Notes: a model not told the origin generated them from the letters alone. A DNA stretch of 64,000 nucleotides from Salvator merianae (GCA_003586115.2 QVOM02000034.1:138345101-138409100), one strand, 5' to 3'; counted from the first letter of the stretch, positions 35,428 to 46,273 are shown. Numbers and translations: made by a program.

Positions 35428-36300
35428 TCTTTTACACAAAGCTAGGAGGGGTTGCTAACACTAGGGAGGAGAAGAAGAGGATTCAAAATGATTTGGACAA
35501 GCTTGAACAGTGGGCTGAAACTAACAGAATGACATTTAAGAGGGAGAAATGCAAAGTTTTGCATCTGGGTAAGAAAAATGACAATATCCAATACAGAATG
35601 GGAGGAATCTCGCTGAGCAGCAGCACATGTGAAAAGGATCTGGGTGTACTAGTAGATCGCAGATTAAACATGAGTCAACAGTGTGATGCAGCTGCAAAAA
35701 AGGCAAACACCATCCTGGGGTGTATCAAGAGGAGCATAGAGTCTAGATCACGAGAAGTAATTATCCCTCTTTACTCTTCCTTGGTCAGACCTCATCTGGA
35801 GTATTGTGTCCAATTCTGGGCACCCCAGTTTAAAAAAGACATCGACAAACTGGAACAAGTTTAGAGAAGGGCGACCAAAATGGTGAGCGGTCTGCAAAAC
35901 CATGTCCTACAAGGAACGGTTAAAGGACCTAGGAATGTTTAGCCTGCAGAAGAGAAGACTAAGAGGAGATATGATAGCTGTTTTCAAGTATCTGAAGGGC
36001 TGTCACAGTGCAGAAGGATTGGCCCTATTCTCAGTTGCACAAGAAGGAAGGACTAGAAGCAATGGGATGAAACTTCAAGGGAGTAGATACAGGCTAGATA
36101 TTCGGAAAAACTTTCTGACCGTAAGGGCTATCAGTCACTGGAACAGGTTACCACAGGAGGTGGTGGGCTCTCCTTCGCTGGAGGTCTTCAAGGAAAGGCT
36201 GGACAGGTATCTGTCTGGGATGCTTTAGTGAATCCTGCATTGAGCAGGGGGTTGGACTTGATGACCCTGGAGGTCCCTTCCAACTCTATGATTCTATATG
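35428..36300 (+). pseudogene. young 5'-truncated CR1 LINE, RT C-terminus and 3' end
   Basis: Starts inside RT just after the catalytic FADD box (TKLGGVANTREE), then NRMTFKREKCKVLHLGKKN, CEKDLGVLVDRRLNMSQQ, LVRPHLEYCVQFWAPQF, RRLRGDMIAVFKYLKGC and WNRLPQEVVGSPSLEVF, and finishes at YLSGML. This is the CR1 RT thumb and C-terminal region at full length. The 3' end carries TCCAACTCTATGATTCTATA, the CR1 octamer-type tail. Only two lesions separate it from an open frame: a TAG near 35861 and one extra A in CTGCAAAACC near 35895, which shifts the frame. The close copy at 55686-56138 lacks both. It lacks endonuclease and the RT active site, so it is a dead-on-arrival insertion. Confidence 0.92.
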
Positions 36301-36361
36301 CAACTCTGGAGAGGACGCAGCTTGATCTTCTTCATCTGCAGTTTGTGTCAAGATTATCAAA

Positions 36362-37095
36362 GAAAATGTATTTATTTATTTATTTATTTGCATTTTTATT
36401 CCACCCTATACCCAAAGGTCTCAGGGTGGGTTACAACAATTAAAACAACAACAACAACAAAACTCATAAAAGGCACGCAATAAAGCAGGAGTCTGAAAGT
36501 AGGGAGGGAAAGCTGCACCTTTAGCCAAAGGCAAGGGTAAATAGGTGCGTCTTTATTGCTCTCCTAAAGATGTAAAGTGAGGAAGCTTGATGCACCTCAG
36601 GGGGAAGAGTGTTCCACAGGCTGGGGGCCACCACTGAAAAGGCTCTATCCCGGGTGCCCACCCCTTTAGCTGTTGAAGGTGGTGGTACAACCAGGACGGC
36701 CTCATCGGCAGATCAGAAGGCACAGGCAGACTGATATGGGAGAAGACGCTCCTTTAGGTATTTGGGGCCCAAGCCATTTAGGGCCTTATAGTTTAAGGTT
36801 AACACCTTGAATTGGGCTCGGTAGCAAATTGGCAGCCAGTGCAGCTCTTTTAAGACCGGCATGATATGCATCTGGTCAGCTGTTCCAGTCAGCAGTCTTG
36901 CTGCTATATTCTGCACCAGTTGCAGCTTCCGATCCGTCTTCAAGGGCAGCCCCATGCAAAGCGCATGACAGTAATCCAATCTGGAAGTTACCAAAGCATA
37001 GTAAGCAAAGTATTTGCCCTGTAAGGATAAAAGACCTGGAAGACTTTCTTCATCATGTCTATCCTTACTACTGGCAGGTACTAATAAACAGTTAA
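36362..37095 (-). pseudogene. L2-like LINE, RT C-terminus and 3' end
   Basis: The minus strand reads SRLDYCHALCMGLPLKT, then LQLVQNIAARLLTGT, PVLKELHWLPICYRAQFKVL and YKALNGLGPKYL. After a frame change come FSVVAPSLWNTLPPEV and IKTHLFTLAF. This is the C-terminal part of the reverse transcriptase of the L2 group of LINEs, about 250 residues, with the catalytic core missing. A (TTTA)n tail, inverted on +, begins at 36367. It lies tail-to-tail with the CR1, whose 3' end is 60 bp away. At least one frameshift and stops make it inactive. Related 3' fragments are at 19145-19358, 45470-45545 and 63100-63440. Confidence 0.85.
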
Positions 37096-38018
37096 CAAAA
37101 CTTACTGACATATTTCCAGTGAAAGCTATTAAGGTCTGAAAATAACGTACTTCAATGCAAGATGATCATTGTGATAACTATTCCCCAGTGATATAATTTA
37201 ACTTTCAACATAACTATTATATTGTTATGTATTAATTACTAGTTTCAACCAGCATGCATACTTTGGTATATTTTATATAGGTCTTTAACAGTAATAACTA
37301 CATTTATTCAAGTAATCTCATAAGGATAAAACTGAATAGAGAAAAGTTGATTCATATTGTAGGCATAAATAGTATATGGAATTTTAACCCTTATCAGGAT
37401 TCTTGGAAAAAAATGCATTTCTGAACACAATAGTTACATTTGTATCCCAAAAGAGCAAATTTAATTTTACTGTTGTCTTTGTTATTCTTTTTTTAAACCA
37501 CGTAGAATCTTCTAAAATCAGTAGCATATAAATTTCATAAATAAATATTTATTCTTCAAGTAATACAGTTGAAACACTGAAAAATGAAAACACCACTGTC
37601 ATTTCAAACAAAAACATACACCCCACATTGTTGCTATTGGCAGACCACTGAAAGCCCAACAATCAGGTGATTCTTGAGCCAACAGTGCCTGTACAGCCAC
37701 TTTGAAGTCTCCCACTATCAGTCACCAGCTTGAACTTTAGACCCTAGCAACACATAATTCTACTTTATCATCATTTCCACTCACACTCTATATCTACAGC
37801 AAGCAGATAAAGCATGTTCAATATGTGTGTGCTCTGGACACACCAGAAGGATATTGCTTGCCTAGGCCACAGTCAAATTTTTATGCTTTTGTCCATCACT
37901 GGAATGGACAGGGACTGTTTCTGGCCTCCTCCAGCCTGGTCACACTACTATATCACTGCCACTGCTGTCACAAAAACCCTCATGGTAAAGTTATGTTGGG
38001 TCAGGGAGGGCAGGAGGG

Positions 38019-38019
<1 letters not shown>
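37096..38019. other. unassigned AT-rich DNA
   Basis: Unrelated to the L2 copy on its left. No element recognised. This is the flank of the poly(T) tract. Confidence 0.35.

Positions 38020-38102
<83 letters not shown>
38020..38102. repeat. uninterrupted poly(T), 83 nt
   Basis: A pure T run. It could be the inverted poly(A) tail of a very young reverse-strand retroposon, or a stretch of inflated length from assembly. The G-rich 150 bp to its right (GGTGGGAGG motifs) would then be the 3' end of the inserted sequence. I cannot identify it. Confidence 0.9.
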
Positions 38103-38510
38103 CATGGCGGGATGTGGCAGGGTCATCAAGAGTGGTGGGAGGTGGTGGTGGGCATCGGAGGGGCAGTAAGAGGCAGTGGGGTATTTGGGAGCAGTGGGAG
38201 GCAGCCACAATGGTGGGAGGCATGGGAGATGGCAGGAAGTGGCTTGTCCGGGTTTGTTTCTTGGTGAAATGGACTCAGTGCTGAGATTATCTGAATTTAC
38301 GATAATCCCATTCCAGGCAGGAAAGTCCTCAGAAAAAACAGGAACATAATTTACCATCTAGTTTCTGAGGTCTTAAGCCGGCCTTCCTCTTCCAAAAATA
38401 AGAGGTGTGACCACAGCTCTAACATGCAGGAACACATTAGCTTCAACTCTGCTGCATCCCATTGGAAACCCTCTCTGCCAGTGCAGTGATTGGTCGACAG
38501 AAGTTATTAG
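38103..38510. other. G-rich flank of the poly(T) tract and unassigned DNA
   Basis: GGTGGGAGG and GGCAGTGGGG motifs recur loosely over 38130-38245. Open frames here are produced by the low-complexity sequence and are not genes. Confidence 0.4.
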
Positions 38511-38640
38511 TTTTCCAGTATTTTTGCTGTTTATACTTTTGCACTCCAGGGCAAAGGCACAAACATTTTTGTTTGTACTCCAGCACAAAGGCAGAATCAC
38601 TGGCTGTTGCAGCTTTGTGCTCCAGCACAAAAGAAGGGGA
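38511..38640 (+). repeat. short minisatellite-like array
   Basis: About three degenerate units around the phrase GTGCTCCAGCACAAA or GTACTCCAGCACAAA, with a period of about 40-45 bp. Confidence 0.55.
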
Positions 38641-39316
38641 AAAAAGAAGAAAAGCCAAGGCAAAACATTCAAGGCAGACTTCCTGTACTGTGGAATGTAG
38701 GGGGACTTCCATTTCCTGATTGGTTACTTCAATCACTGAAACTACATCCTCTTGCCCTCTCCTGAAATGCCAAAGTGGGCAAAAGTAGGATATGTACATA
38801 CCTAAAACAACAACAACACTTACCTTGAAAAAAATCAATGTGCTTTGCCTGCACAGAAAAGTACTCTGCAGGTAATGTGAATCTGAAGTTAAATACTGCA
38901 CAGCAGAAGTCCAATCTCACCTTTAGGTATGATCTACCTGCTTTGAAAACTGCTCCAAAGTGTGATATAAAACACAAAAGAACATAAAAGGAAACCTGCT
39001 GGAAGGAGCATCTTTTTCTTTTCTTTTTCTGCATTTTTATATATATTTTGTGTTCACTCTTCATGTGGTTTTGTATTAGGTATATCATGCTGTCTGTTTT
39101 TTGTTGTTGAAAACCAACTTGAATAATCTTCTTTGGAAAGGCTATATACAAAAAAAATGATGATAATATGCTGGGTTGCCCATCCCAATCTGAGATCCTT
39201 TGGCACCTTATTTTTGCCACTTCGCATATGCTACTATATCCCAGCCTCCTGCTTCACCACAGGAAACCATGGTCACACAAATAATTGTAGAATTAAAAAA
39301 ACGCCGTCTGGATCAG
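38641..39316. other. unassigned DNA
   Basis: A 163-codon open frame on the minus strand (38729-39220) has no recognisable domain and no splice or start context that would support a gene. Confidence 0.35.
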
Positions 39317-39456
39317 TAAGCAAGGGGGTCTAGTAGCACCTTAGAGATTAATAGAGAGAAAGAAGTTGGTAGCATGAGCATAATCTACAAAAGCTCATGC
39401 TACCAACTTCTTTCTCTTTGCTAGTCTCTAAGGTGCTACTAGACCCTCTTGCTCAC
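39317..39456. repeat. near-perfect 64-bp-arm hairpin
   Basis: The left arm 39317-39379 and right arm 39393-39456 are inverse copies with about five mismatches around a 13-nt loop. Arm ends read GTAAGCAAGGGGGTC and GACCCTCTTGCTCAC. The motif AGTCTCTAAGGTGCTACTAG is common in reptile interspersed repeats. It is probably a small palindromic element. Confidence 0.8.
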
Positions 39457-40077
39457 AAATAAGTGTGTTAAAGACACTCATTGCAGATATCGAAGGTAGT
39501 GATTACTTTTGAACAAGGAAATTCCAAGCAGTTCTATCCCTTGTTCTTAGTCTCAGGAGCAACATCCAGCACATCTAAAGTTTTGGATCCTGGTGGCCTC
39601 TAGTATTCTAGGACACCCTGGGAAAGACTCTGGGAACTTGTGACCCAAAGCCTTCATGGGAGCTCCAGTGGGCACAGAAGATGTTGGCAGGCAGCAGAAT
39701 GTTTCTGATGTGTTTTGCAAGGAACTGTACACCCAAAAGTCAAAAAGTGATGCTGATTTCCCCTCAAAATTGTGCTTCTCTAATCAGTATTGTTCCTTGA
39801 CTGGACTGACAATGTTATTGGACTGTAATCTTTGCAACTGTACTTGTACACTAAATGATCAAGGTTGTTCACCAACTCCCTTTGTTCTTATTACAATCCC
39901 AAACAATGGACTTCCCACTCCTTTCCCCCTGAGGAAAACCATCATATCATAGTGAAGGATTAACAATAAAATGACTTCCTTCAACTTCCTGGGAATATAA
40001 GAAATTAATGTAAGTTGCCTGCCAAAGCATTATTTCTTCTGGTATAAAAGTGCCCAAGTGTCTTAGGTCCTCATATA
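39457..40077. other. unassigned DNA
   Basis: Short open frames only. Confidence 0.35.
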
Positions 40078-40451
40078 TGTCAATATAACCAACCTGGGGG
40101 CCAGGAAATGAGGAAGAACAGCACGTGGATTCAGAGAAGTCTTTATACAAAGGTTAACATGTAGGTTTATTGATAGGAAACTGTATTAAGTAATTCAAAG
40201 CACAAGGCTGTATACTACAAAGGAGCCCCTCCCATCCTAGATCTGCCAGAGATGGATACACCCTAAACATTCCTTGGTACCTGTTACTTTCCCATCATTT
40301 GTCCTTGGACTTCATTGCAGTAATGTCATGCACTCATCCATGTTCCAACATCTCCCTCTGCCCTAGGAATGCTGGATTCACTAGATGGCCCAAAGCAGAT
40401 GGTAAGTATAATAAGATGGAAGTCAAAGGCAAAGCCAAGGTGATCTTGACA
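40078..40451 (-). mobile_element. second solo LTR of the Gypsy family at 3008-3339
   Basis: On + it starts TGTCAATATAACCAACCTGG and ends GTGATCTTGACA, aligning end to end with 3008-3339, including the inverted poly(A) signal GGTTTATTGAT. The TG...CA ends are kept. A target duplication is not clear (ATATA left, TACAG right). Confidence 0.6.
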
Positions 40452-41552
40452 TACAGCAAACTCACAGCTATACCAAGGTTCTCAAAGACGTTATCACTCA
40501 CAGTGTTTCTGTCTGTGCAGTACTATGGTCTTACAAGGTTTACAACAATACAGAGACTAAAATTAATGATCTGTGGCTGTCATGGCTGTTTTCCCATGTA
40601 TATGCTGCCACTGAGGGAGTAGGAGGTTGCTGCATTACAGAATCACCAGAACCTGATGCGTTATTTTGCAGGCTTTCCTGACAGATATTGCCGGAAGGCA
40701 CAGTGACTACGGAAGCCAACTAGCTGCACATCCAGAGTGACATAATTGCCAGGTAAATGCCACTTGCAAAAGGTAAGTTGCAAGTAATGTCCGCAGATCA
40801 CAGAAGACAGTGTCATGATGGCCTTAGCTATGCTTTAGCCTCCACCCTGACTTCCTGACATGCTGATCAGTGGTTAGCTGTTTGATATACTGCAATGAAG
40901 CTCAAGGCAGAGCGATGGGAAAGTAAGGACTACCATGGAATGTTTGAGGAGCAGTTATCTTCCAGAGACTGGGAGAGCTGGCATGCCTTAGGAGGATATA
41001 GCTTTTACTTTCAGTTACATAATATGGTTTCTTACAGATAAGCCAACATGTTAACTACCTTAAACTCACCAAGCCGCTCAGGAAGATCCTTTTCCTTCCT
41101 GGTACTTTCCTCAGTTCAACTAGAGGACCCTCTATCCTCCTCAAAAAGGAGCCTCAAGGCTTCTACTTCTATTCTTCCTTCTTTCACTTGACTCCTATAT
41201 TAGTCCTGGTTCCCTTCACAGCTGATAATTCTGGCCCAGTTCCTCCCTGGTATTCTCATGTCTTTATGGCTTCACATCTGCTGATAATAATAGGAGTTAT
41301 TTGTGAGAAGCAGAACTCAGGGATGGCAGAACAAATGCCATCATAACATTAAAAAGCTATCAACCACAAGCTGTGCTCTGGAAATCAGAAGTTCACTTGT
41401 CTCTACTATGAGCAACTCCATTTGCAAGGAAGGCGGTCCTGTAGAATGCAACATGGGTGCCAGGTTTCCCTTACTTCCCTGGAACTTTTCAATGGTCAGT
41501 TCACAATCACAGACACTGAAGCCTACCTTGGAATGGGTGACGAAGAACAAGT
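40452..41552. other. unassigned DNA
   Basis: No coding similarity recognised. The short open frames here have no motif. Confidence 0.35.
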
Positions 41553-41930
41553 GGTATTAAAGTTCTACTTGTGAAGGCTGGAGGGGAAAAGGAGCAAACA
41601 ACGGATGACTAGTAACGTTGCCAAGTGAAACCATTTCTGAGGCAGCAGTGGGGACATACAGAGGGTGGAGCTTGACTTGCCCACCCTTGTGAAGTCAAGA
41701 TTTGAACATTGGGACTGCAGCCAAACACTGACTGCATAGGAAGGAGAATTCGGCAAGAGGTGGAGGTGGAAAAGGTACGGTTTCCCCATGCCAAGCATGG
41801 GAAACATCAGTGCGAGAACGAACAAGTCCAAATTGAGTACGTAAAAATGCAAATGTGAGGACGATCGGAAGATGAACTCAGTCCTTGTACTCTTCCGATA
41901 CAGATTAAATTTACAATGTCAGACTGCACC
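41553..41930 (+). mobile_element. element family A-D, copy D (right-half fragment)
   Basis: Aligns with 49700-50030 (A) and 54800-55190 (B), sharing CAAATG.GGAATGACTAGTAA, TTTGAACGTTGGGACTGCAG and, near its right end, CTCTTCCGATACAGATTAAA. Only the right end is present, decayed to AATGTCAGACTGCACC. It abuts the CR1 that begins at about 41950. Confidence 0.75.
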
Positions 41931-41949
41931 CTCAGAGTAGTAAAAACTG

Positions 41950-41989
41950 AAAGAGATTGCAAAGAGCTCCAGAGGGATCTCTTAACATT
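41950..41989 (+). mobile_element. old CR1 (L3-like), segment 1
   Basis: Reads DCKELQRDLLN in one frame, the stretch just before the RT region that resumes at 42566. It is separated from that segment by the MITE at 41990-42565. Confidence 0.6.
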
Positions 41990-42565
41990 GGGCCTGTTCG
42001 CACTGAGCTCGGTAGACTGTTCCCAGTAGTTGGCTTCGGACCGGGGAGGTTGGAGAACGCTGGCTGCCATTCACACTCCCAGCCAGAGGAACGGACCCGA
42101 AGCAGACCAGCAGAGGGAACAGTGCGGATGGCATCCGCTAGTTAGGTACCACACTCCGTACCATCGAGCTCTGCTTCGCAACCAGAGGGCTCCTTACGGA
42201 GCCGGCTTCGTAACGGCAGCTAGGCTGCCATGCCCAAAAGGCTATCCTGGGCATGAAGCTCCGGACTGGGGTATGAAGCTCTGGACCGGGGTATGAAGCT
42301 CTGGACCATGCATGTGCAGCCCCGCCAGCCCTGCCGACCACCATTTCAAACGCAGACGGGAGTGCGAAAGCACCTACCCCGATCTCCACTCCATCGCGCA
42401 AGTCGGAATGAAGACAAGCTTTTACTTGTCTGGCCTTACCCAGGATCAGGTACGAATCGGGTACGATGTGGTTCGGATTGGGTGAGGCGCGTGTCCGCGA
42501 CAGTGCAAAGCCTCCGTTCCAGCGAGCGCCTAAGAACCGTCTACCGCTGTAGTGCGAACAAGCCC
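41990..42565. mobile_element. CpG-rich MITE, family 2, copy 2
   Basis: Starts GGGCCTGTTCGCACTGAGC and ends TAGTGCGAACAAGCCC. It is about 90% like 20219-20775 by eye. The 20-bp GAAGCTCYGGACYGGGGTAT-type unit is present three times here (from 42255), against two in copy 1, which accounts for most of the length difference. The flanks ATT (41987-41989) and ACT (42566-42568) differ at one base. The CR1 reading frame on both sides shows that ACT is the original site, so the target duplication is 3 bp. Confidence 0.85.
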
Positions 42566-42669
42566 ACTGAGTGAGTGGTCAACTAAGTGATGTGCTTCAA
42601 TATTAGTAAGTGCAAAGTGATGCACTTTGGGGCAAAGAATCTTAAATGTATCTATAAACTGATGGGGGC
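42566..42669 (+). mobile_element. old CR1 (L3-like), segment 2
   Basis: Reads KCKVMHFGAKN in one frame and continues to TATAAACTGATGGGGGC. It is interrupted by the LTR insertion at 42670. Confidence 0.75.
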
Positions 42670-43878
42670 TGTTAAAGGCCGTGCTCTGGGGAAGATATTT
42701 TGGGGAAATTAGCTTTTGCCCAGGCATTTAGATCTTTTTAGGGATCGATTTCTCGGTTATGGTTTTAATAACGCTAAATTAACATAGAAAATGCAAATAA
42801 AGAGGAGGTAATCCATGAAAAGAATGGTTCATCTTTATTAGGACCCAGCAAAAAGATTGAAATCCAAAGAAATAGCAATAAACAATGTAATTTGTTAGAA
42901 TCAACTAGTTTGGCTCCAAACTAAGTAAGGAAATCTAGTTAGTAAGTGTAAAAGGGGTAGAAGGGAGGCGGGGAGAAAGAGAGAGAGTCTGGAAGAAGCT
43001 AGCAATGGAGACTAGAGAGGTTCCTAGCACTTAAGGGATAAATCTCACCCATCTGTAGTCTTCTTCAGATAAATCTTCATCATGCCCAAAAGGAAAATTT
43101 GGGGAAAAAGATGTATAGGTCTCTTGCAGGCAAAATGGGTGAAAAATCAGAGAATGGGATGTGAATGCGGCTCCACAACCCTTACTCCTTTAAAACCAAA
43201 AACAGCTCTTTTGCCAAAGGGCATGGAAAGAGACACGGAATCCCTCTTTTAGTGAAATCAGCTCAAAAAGGAAAATAAAGGAAACTGCAAGCAAGCATTA
43301 GGATCAAGCAGCTCTTTAGAAAAATCTGTTCCCTCTCCATTTCAGGAAGGAAGTAAAATCAGCTCTCAGTGAAGGTAAAAATGGCGCCGAGATGCTCTCT
43401 TCTCCTGCTAACTCATGCTTCTTCTTCTTCTTCTCTTCTCCTAGCTAACTAATAGTAAAAGCCTGAACTTTTTATATTATTTTTCCCAAGTAGAAAAAGG
43501 AGGAAACTTGCTTTTAGCTGAGCAAAGATGTGTGCTTTGTCACGTAGATAAACAGACAACTACCCTGGTTGATGAGCTTAAATTGTATTATTTGCATTCT
43601 TAATGAGAAGTTCTCAAGATGTAGGCTTGAACAATAGGACTAGGTGATGGCCAAATAGTTGCCCAATCTTTTGTTAACCATTAATGCATAATTTCCTGAG
43701 CTGACTCTCAGCAGCCAGGTTAACTTATTCAAGAGATAAGCAGAGGAAAACAGGGTCCAAGATTCTGGTCAGATTCCCTGTATTTGAAACCCTTATAGTT
43801 ATATTTCATAGGATCCATATCCATTTGTATATAATAATATGCTCCTGTTATGGCAGGGCTACAAGTGTCTGTGTTACA
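42670..43878 (-). mobile_element. solo LTR inserted in the CR1 (endogenous-retrovirus-like)
   Basis: A 1,209-bp block with TG...CA ends (TGTTAAAGG on the left, GTGTTACA on the right), flanked by GGGC at 42666-42669 and 43879-43882. Removing it and one GGGC rejoins a CR1 reading frame. Read on the minus strand it starts TGTAACACAGACACTTGTAG and has CCTAATAAAGATG as a possible poly(A) signal near 42832-42842, so minus is the likelier orientation. There is no coding sequence and no second LTR. The length fits a retroviral LTR better than the 330-370 bp Gypsy LTRs here. Class cannot be set without comparison. Confidence 0.75.
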
Positions 43879-44500
43879 GGGCTGAGCTTTCTGTGACAGA
43901 CCAGCAAAGGATCTTGGGGTTCTTGTGGACTGCTCAATGAATGTGTTGGCTCAATGCACAGCAGCAGTGAAAAAAGCAAATTCACTGCTAGGAGTAATTA
44001 AGAAGGGAATAAAAATAAGTGGGCAAGTGTCATCATGCCTCTTTATAAATCTATGGTGAGGCCACCTTTGCAATATTGTGTACAGTTCTGTTTACTGCAC
44101 CTCAGAAAGGATATTGTGCAGAAAAGGGCAACCAGAATGATCAAGGGGCTGACTTTATGAAGTCAGGCTGCAACATCTAGGTTTCTTCAGCCTTGAAAAA
44201 CAGCATTTGAGAAGCAACCTGATTGAAGTATATAAAATCATGCATGGTGTGGAAAAGGTAGAAAGAGAAAAATTCTTTTCTGTTATCTCACAACAATAAA
44301 ACTAAGGGGCACTCAATGAAGCTGATGGGCAGGAGAGTTAAGACCAACCAGGGGAAGTATTTTTTCACCCAGCAGGTCATCAGTTTATGGAATTCACTAC
44401 CAGAAGCGATGGTGACAACAAGCAACCTGGATAGCTTTAAGAAAGGGTTAGATAAATTCATGGAAGACAGGTGTATCAGTGGCGACTTGAACTGATGCTT
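43879..44500 (+). pseudogene. old CR1 (L3-like), segment 3, RT C-terminus
   Basis: Continues the CR1 split at 42670. Recognisable are LGVLVDCSMN-like and KKANSLLGVIKKGI stretches, YKIMHGVEKVEREKFFSV, KTNQGKYFFTQQVISLWNSL and LDSFKKGLDKFMED. The order matches the RT C-terminus of the younger CR1 at 35.4 kb, but the wording differs, so it is another subfamily. Stops and shifts are frequent. Confidence 0.8.
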
Positions 44501-44845
44501 AGAAGAAGAAGAAGAAGAAGAAGAAGAAGAAGAAGAAGAAGAAGAAGAAGAAGAGGAAGAATTTGTTTTTTATACCCCGCTTTTCAGCCAAAGCTGACTC
44601 AAAGCAGCTTACAAGGTTATTTTTCGCCCGAAGGCTTACATCTATCTATCTTCCGCATCACCCAAAGTGATGCTCCCTATTTATCTACTTGCAATTACTT
44701 ACTTTCGAACAGCTAGGTTGACTGGAACTAGAGGCAGGTAGAGGGCGCTCATCCCCTCTACACGGCAGATAAGGGACTCTAATTCCGATCCTCCTATTGA
44801 AAGATCAGTGCCTCAGCCACCTGTGCCACTGTGTCTCCTATTAGA
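44501..44845 (-). mobile_element. tRNA-headed SINE with (CTT)n tail inserted in the CR1
   Basis: On the minus strand the head at 44845 reads GTGGCACAGGTGGCTGAGGC, followed by GGAGGATCGGAATTAGAG (a B-box-like region). The body contains CTTGTAAGCTGCTTTGAGTC and AAAAGCGGGGTATAAAA. The 3' tail is (CTT)n, seen on + as 18 AAG units at 44501-44554. TTAGA occurs near both edges and may be part of the target duplication. It splits the CR1 between its RT end and its 3' end. Confidence 0.75.
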
Positions 44846-45000
44846 TACTATCACCCAGTTGGAGAAACAGGCAGGATGCCTCTAAAGGCCATCTGCAGGG
44901 GATCGAGAGCCTTTGTCTCTTGCTTGAGAATGCCCAGAAGCAATTGGTGGACTAGATGGGCTGTGGCCTGATCCAGCAGGGCTCCTTTTATGTTCTTAAA
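44846..45000 (+). mobile_element. old CR1 (L3-like), segment 4, 3' end
   Basis: AAACAGGCAGGATGCCTCTA through CTGATCCAGCAGGGCTCC to TTTTATGTTCTTA, matching 9992-10176. Confidence 0.85.
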
Positions 45001-45469
45001 ATGATTAAAATACAATATTAAAGCCTATAAAAACAAAACATTAAAAGTATAAATTGTAATCCCTGAAGAACTGTCCAGAAGGCAATGACAAGATGAACAA
45101 AAACATTTTCACTCACTTCTAAAGTTAACTAGGGAAGAGGGTTGACTTACATTAGTTGGAAGGTTTTTTTCCACAAGGTTGGTGCCACTACAGCATTTAA
45201 CGAGTCTCTGTTCAGGTTGCTGTGGGGGTCTCTTGCTGGAAGCCTTCAAACAAAAGCTTTATGTGCAAAGGCATGAACTAGTCTGCTTTTTTCTCTACTT
45301 GCCCTTTGCCTTCATTCATATCTTATCAGCATAGCAAATCACAATAATTCAAGGTCTCATCTGTTTTTTCAAACTCAAATTCAGTAACATTACATGTTAT
45401 GCTACATAGTTAGCAATAATATTTAATTACCTTATTTGCTAAGGCATGGGTAGGTTATGGAAATTCATT
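45001..45469. other. unassigned DNA
   Basis: A stretch at about 45150-45270 (GGAAGCCTTCAAACAAAAGC) may be another small CR1 3' fragment. Otherwise nothing. Confidence 0.3.
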
Positions 45470-45545
45470 GTTTATATTTCTATCCCATGCTATACCTGAA
45501 GATCTCAGGGCAGGTTACATCAAAGCCAATGTGAAACCCTAAGTT
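45470..45545 (-). mobile_element. small L2-like 3' fragment
   Basis: TCTATCCCATGCTATACCTG, then GATCTCAGGGCAGGTTACAT, parallels the 3' end at 36390-36440. Confidence 0.5.
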
Positions 45546-46273
45546 AAAACCCCACATTGTGGCTTGATTAAAATCTGCCCAAAAAAGATTCCCCAATCTG
45601 ATGATGCATCCACATAAAGGAAACTAATTATCAGGCTCTTGTAATAGTCTGTTTTGTTCAGACCTTTTCTATGACCACCACCTGCTGCTCAGCATCTGGA
45701 GCCCAGTCGTGCTAGATGGCTCACAAGGTCTTCCCACTTCTGTGCTTCAGTAATGCGTGATACCAGGCTGATACGTCAGGGCACTAGATATGGACTTTAT
45801 TGTCCCTCCTAAACAGTAACAGGGACTAACACAAGACACTGAACTTCCTCCAGACAAAAACTAGTTCACTGCCATGTAGCAGTTAAAATTCATGACAAGT
45901 CTCATGTAGTGAAGTGCACTGAAGTCTCTTGTCATGATTAACTTCATGTGTTAATTTTGCTTTAGACAAATTAAAGGATTTTGCCACAAGCTGGAATAAC
46001 AAGATTGCATTGTGGCAAAGAACATGGCTGTCAAAGAAAATCTTCTAGTATAAGAAAATCTGGGAATTGAGATTTATTTCTTAGGATAAGTTGCCACAGT
46101 TCCTTCTTCTAGATAAAGCTAATCAAAGTTGGAGAAAACCCTCAAGAGCTCAGGCCTATTTGGCATTTTTTGGGAATAGTCTAGATGTGACCATATATTA
46201 GGCCTTGTGTTAAACTAATTTATTCCTCTGCTTATGGATCCAGAAGAGACCTGCTCCAGAGAGCCAGCATACA
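45546..46273. other. unassigned DNA
   Basis: Contains a small inverted pair (TTCATGACAAG and CTTGTCATGA) at about 45888-45942. No gene. Confidence 0.35.

Noticed and set aside
37814..38357. Open frames of 114-156 codons around 38 kb
   Set aside because: They are poly-Phe or poly-Lys translations of the 83-nt poly(T) with G-rich low-complexity flank.
38729..39220. 163-codon minus-strand frame as a gene
   Set aside because: No recognisable domain or splice context.
44471..44716. 81-codon Arg-rich open frame
   Set aside because: It is translation of the (AAG)n SINE tail.
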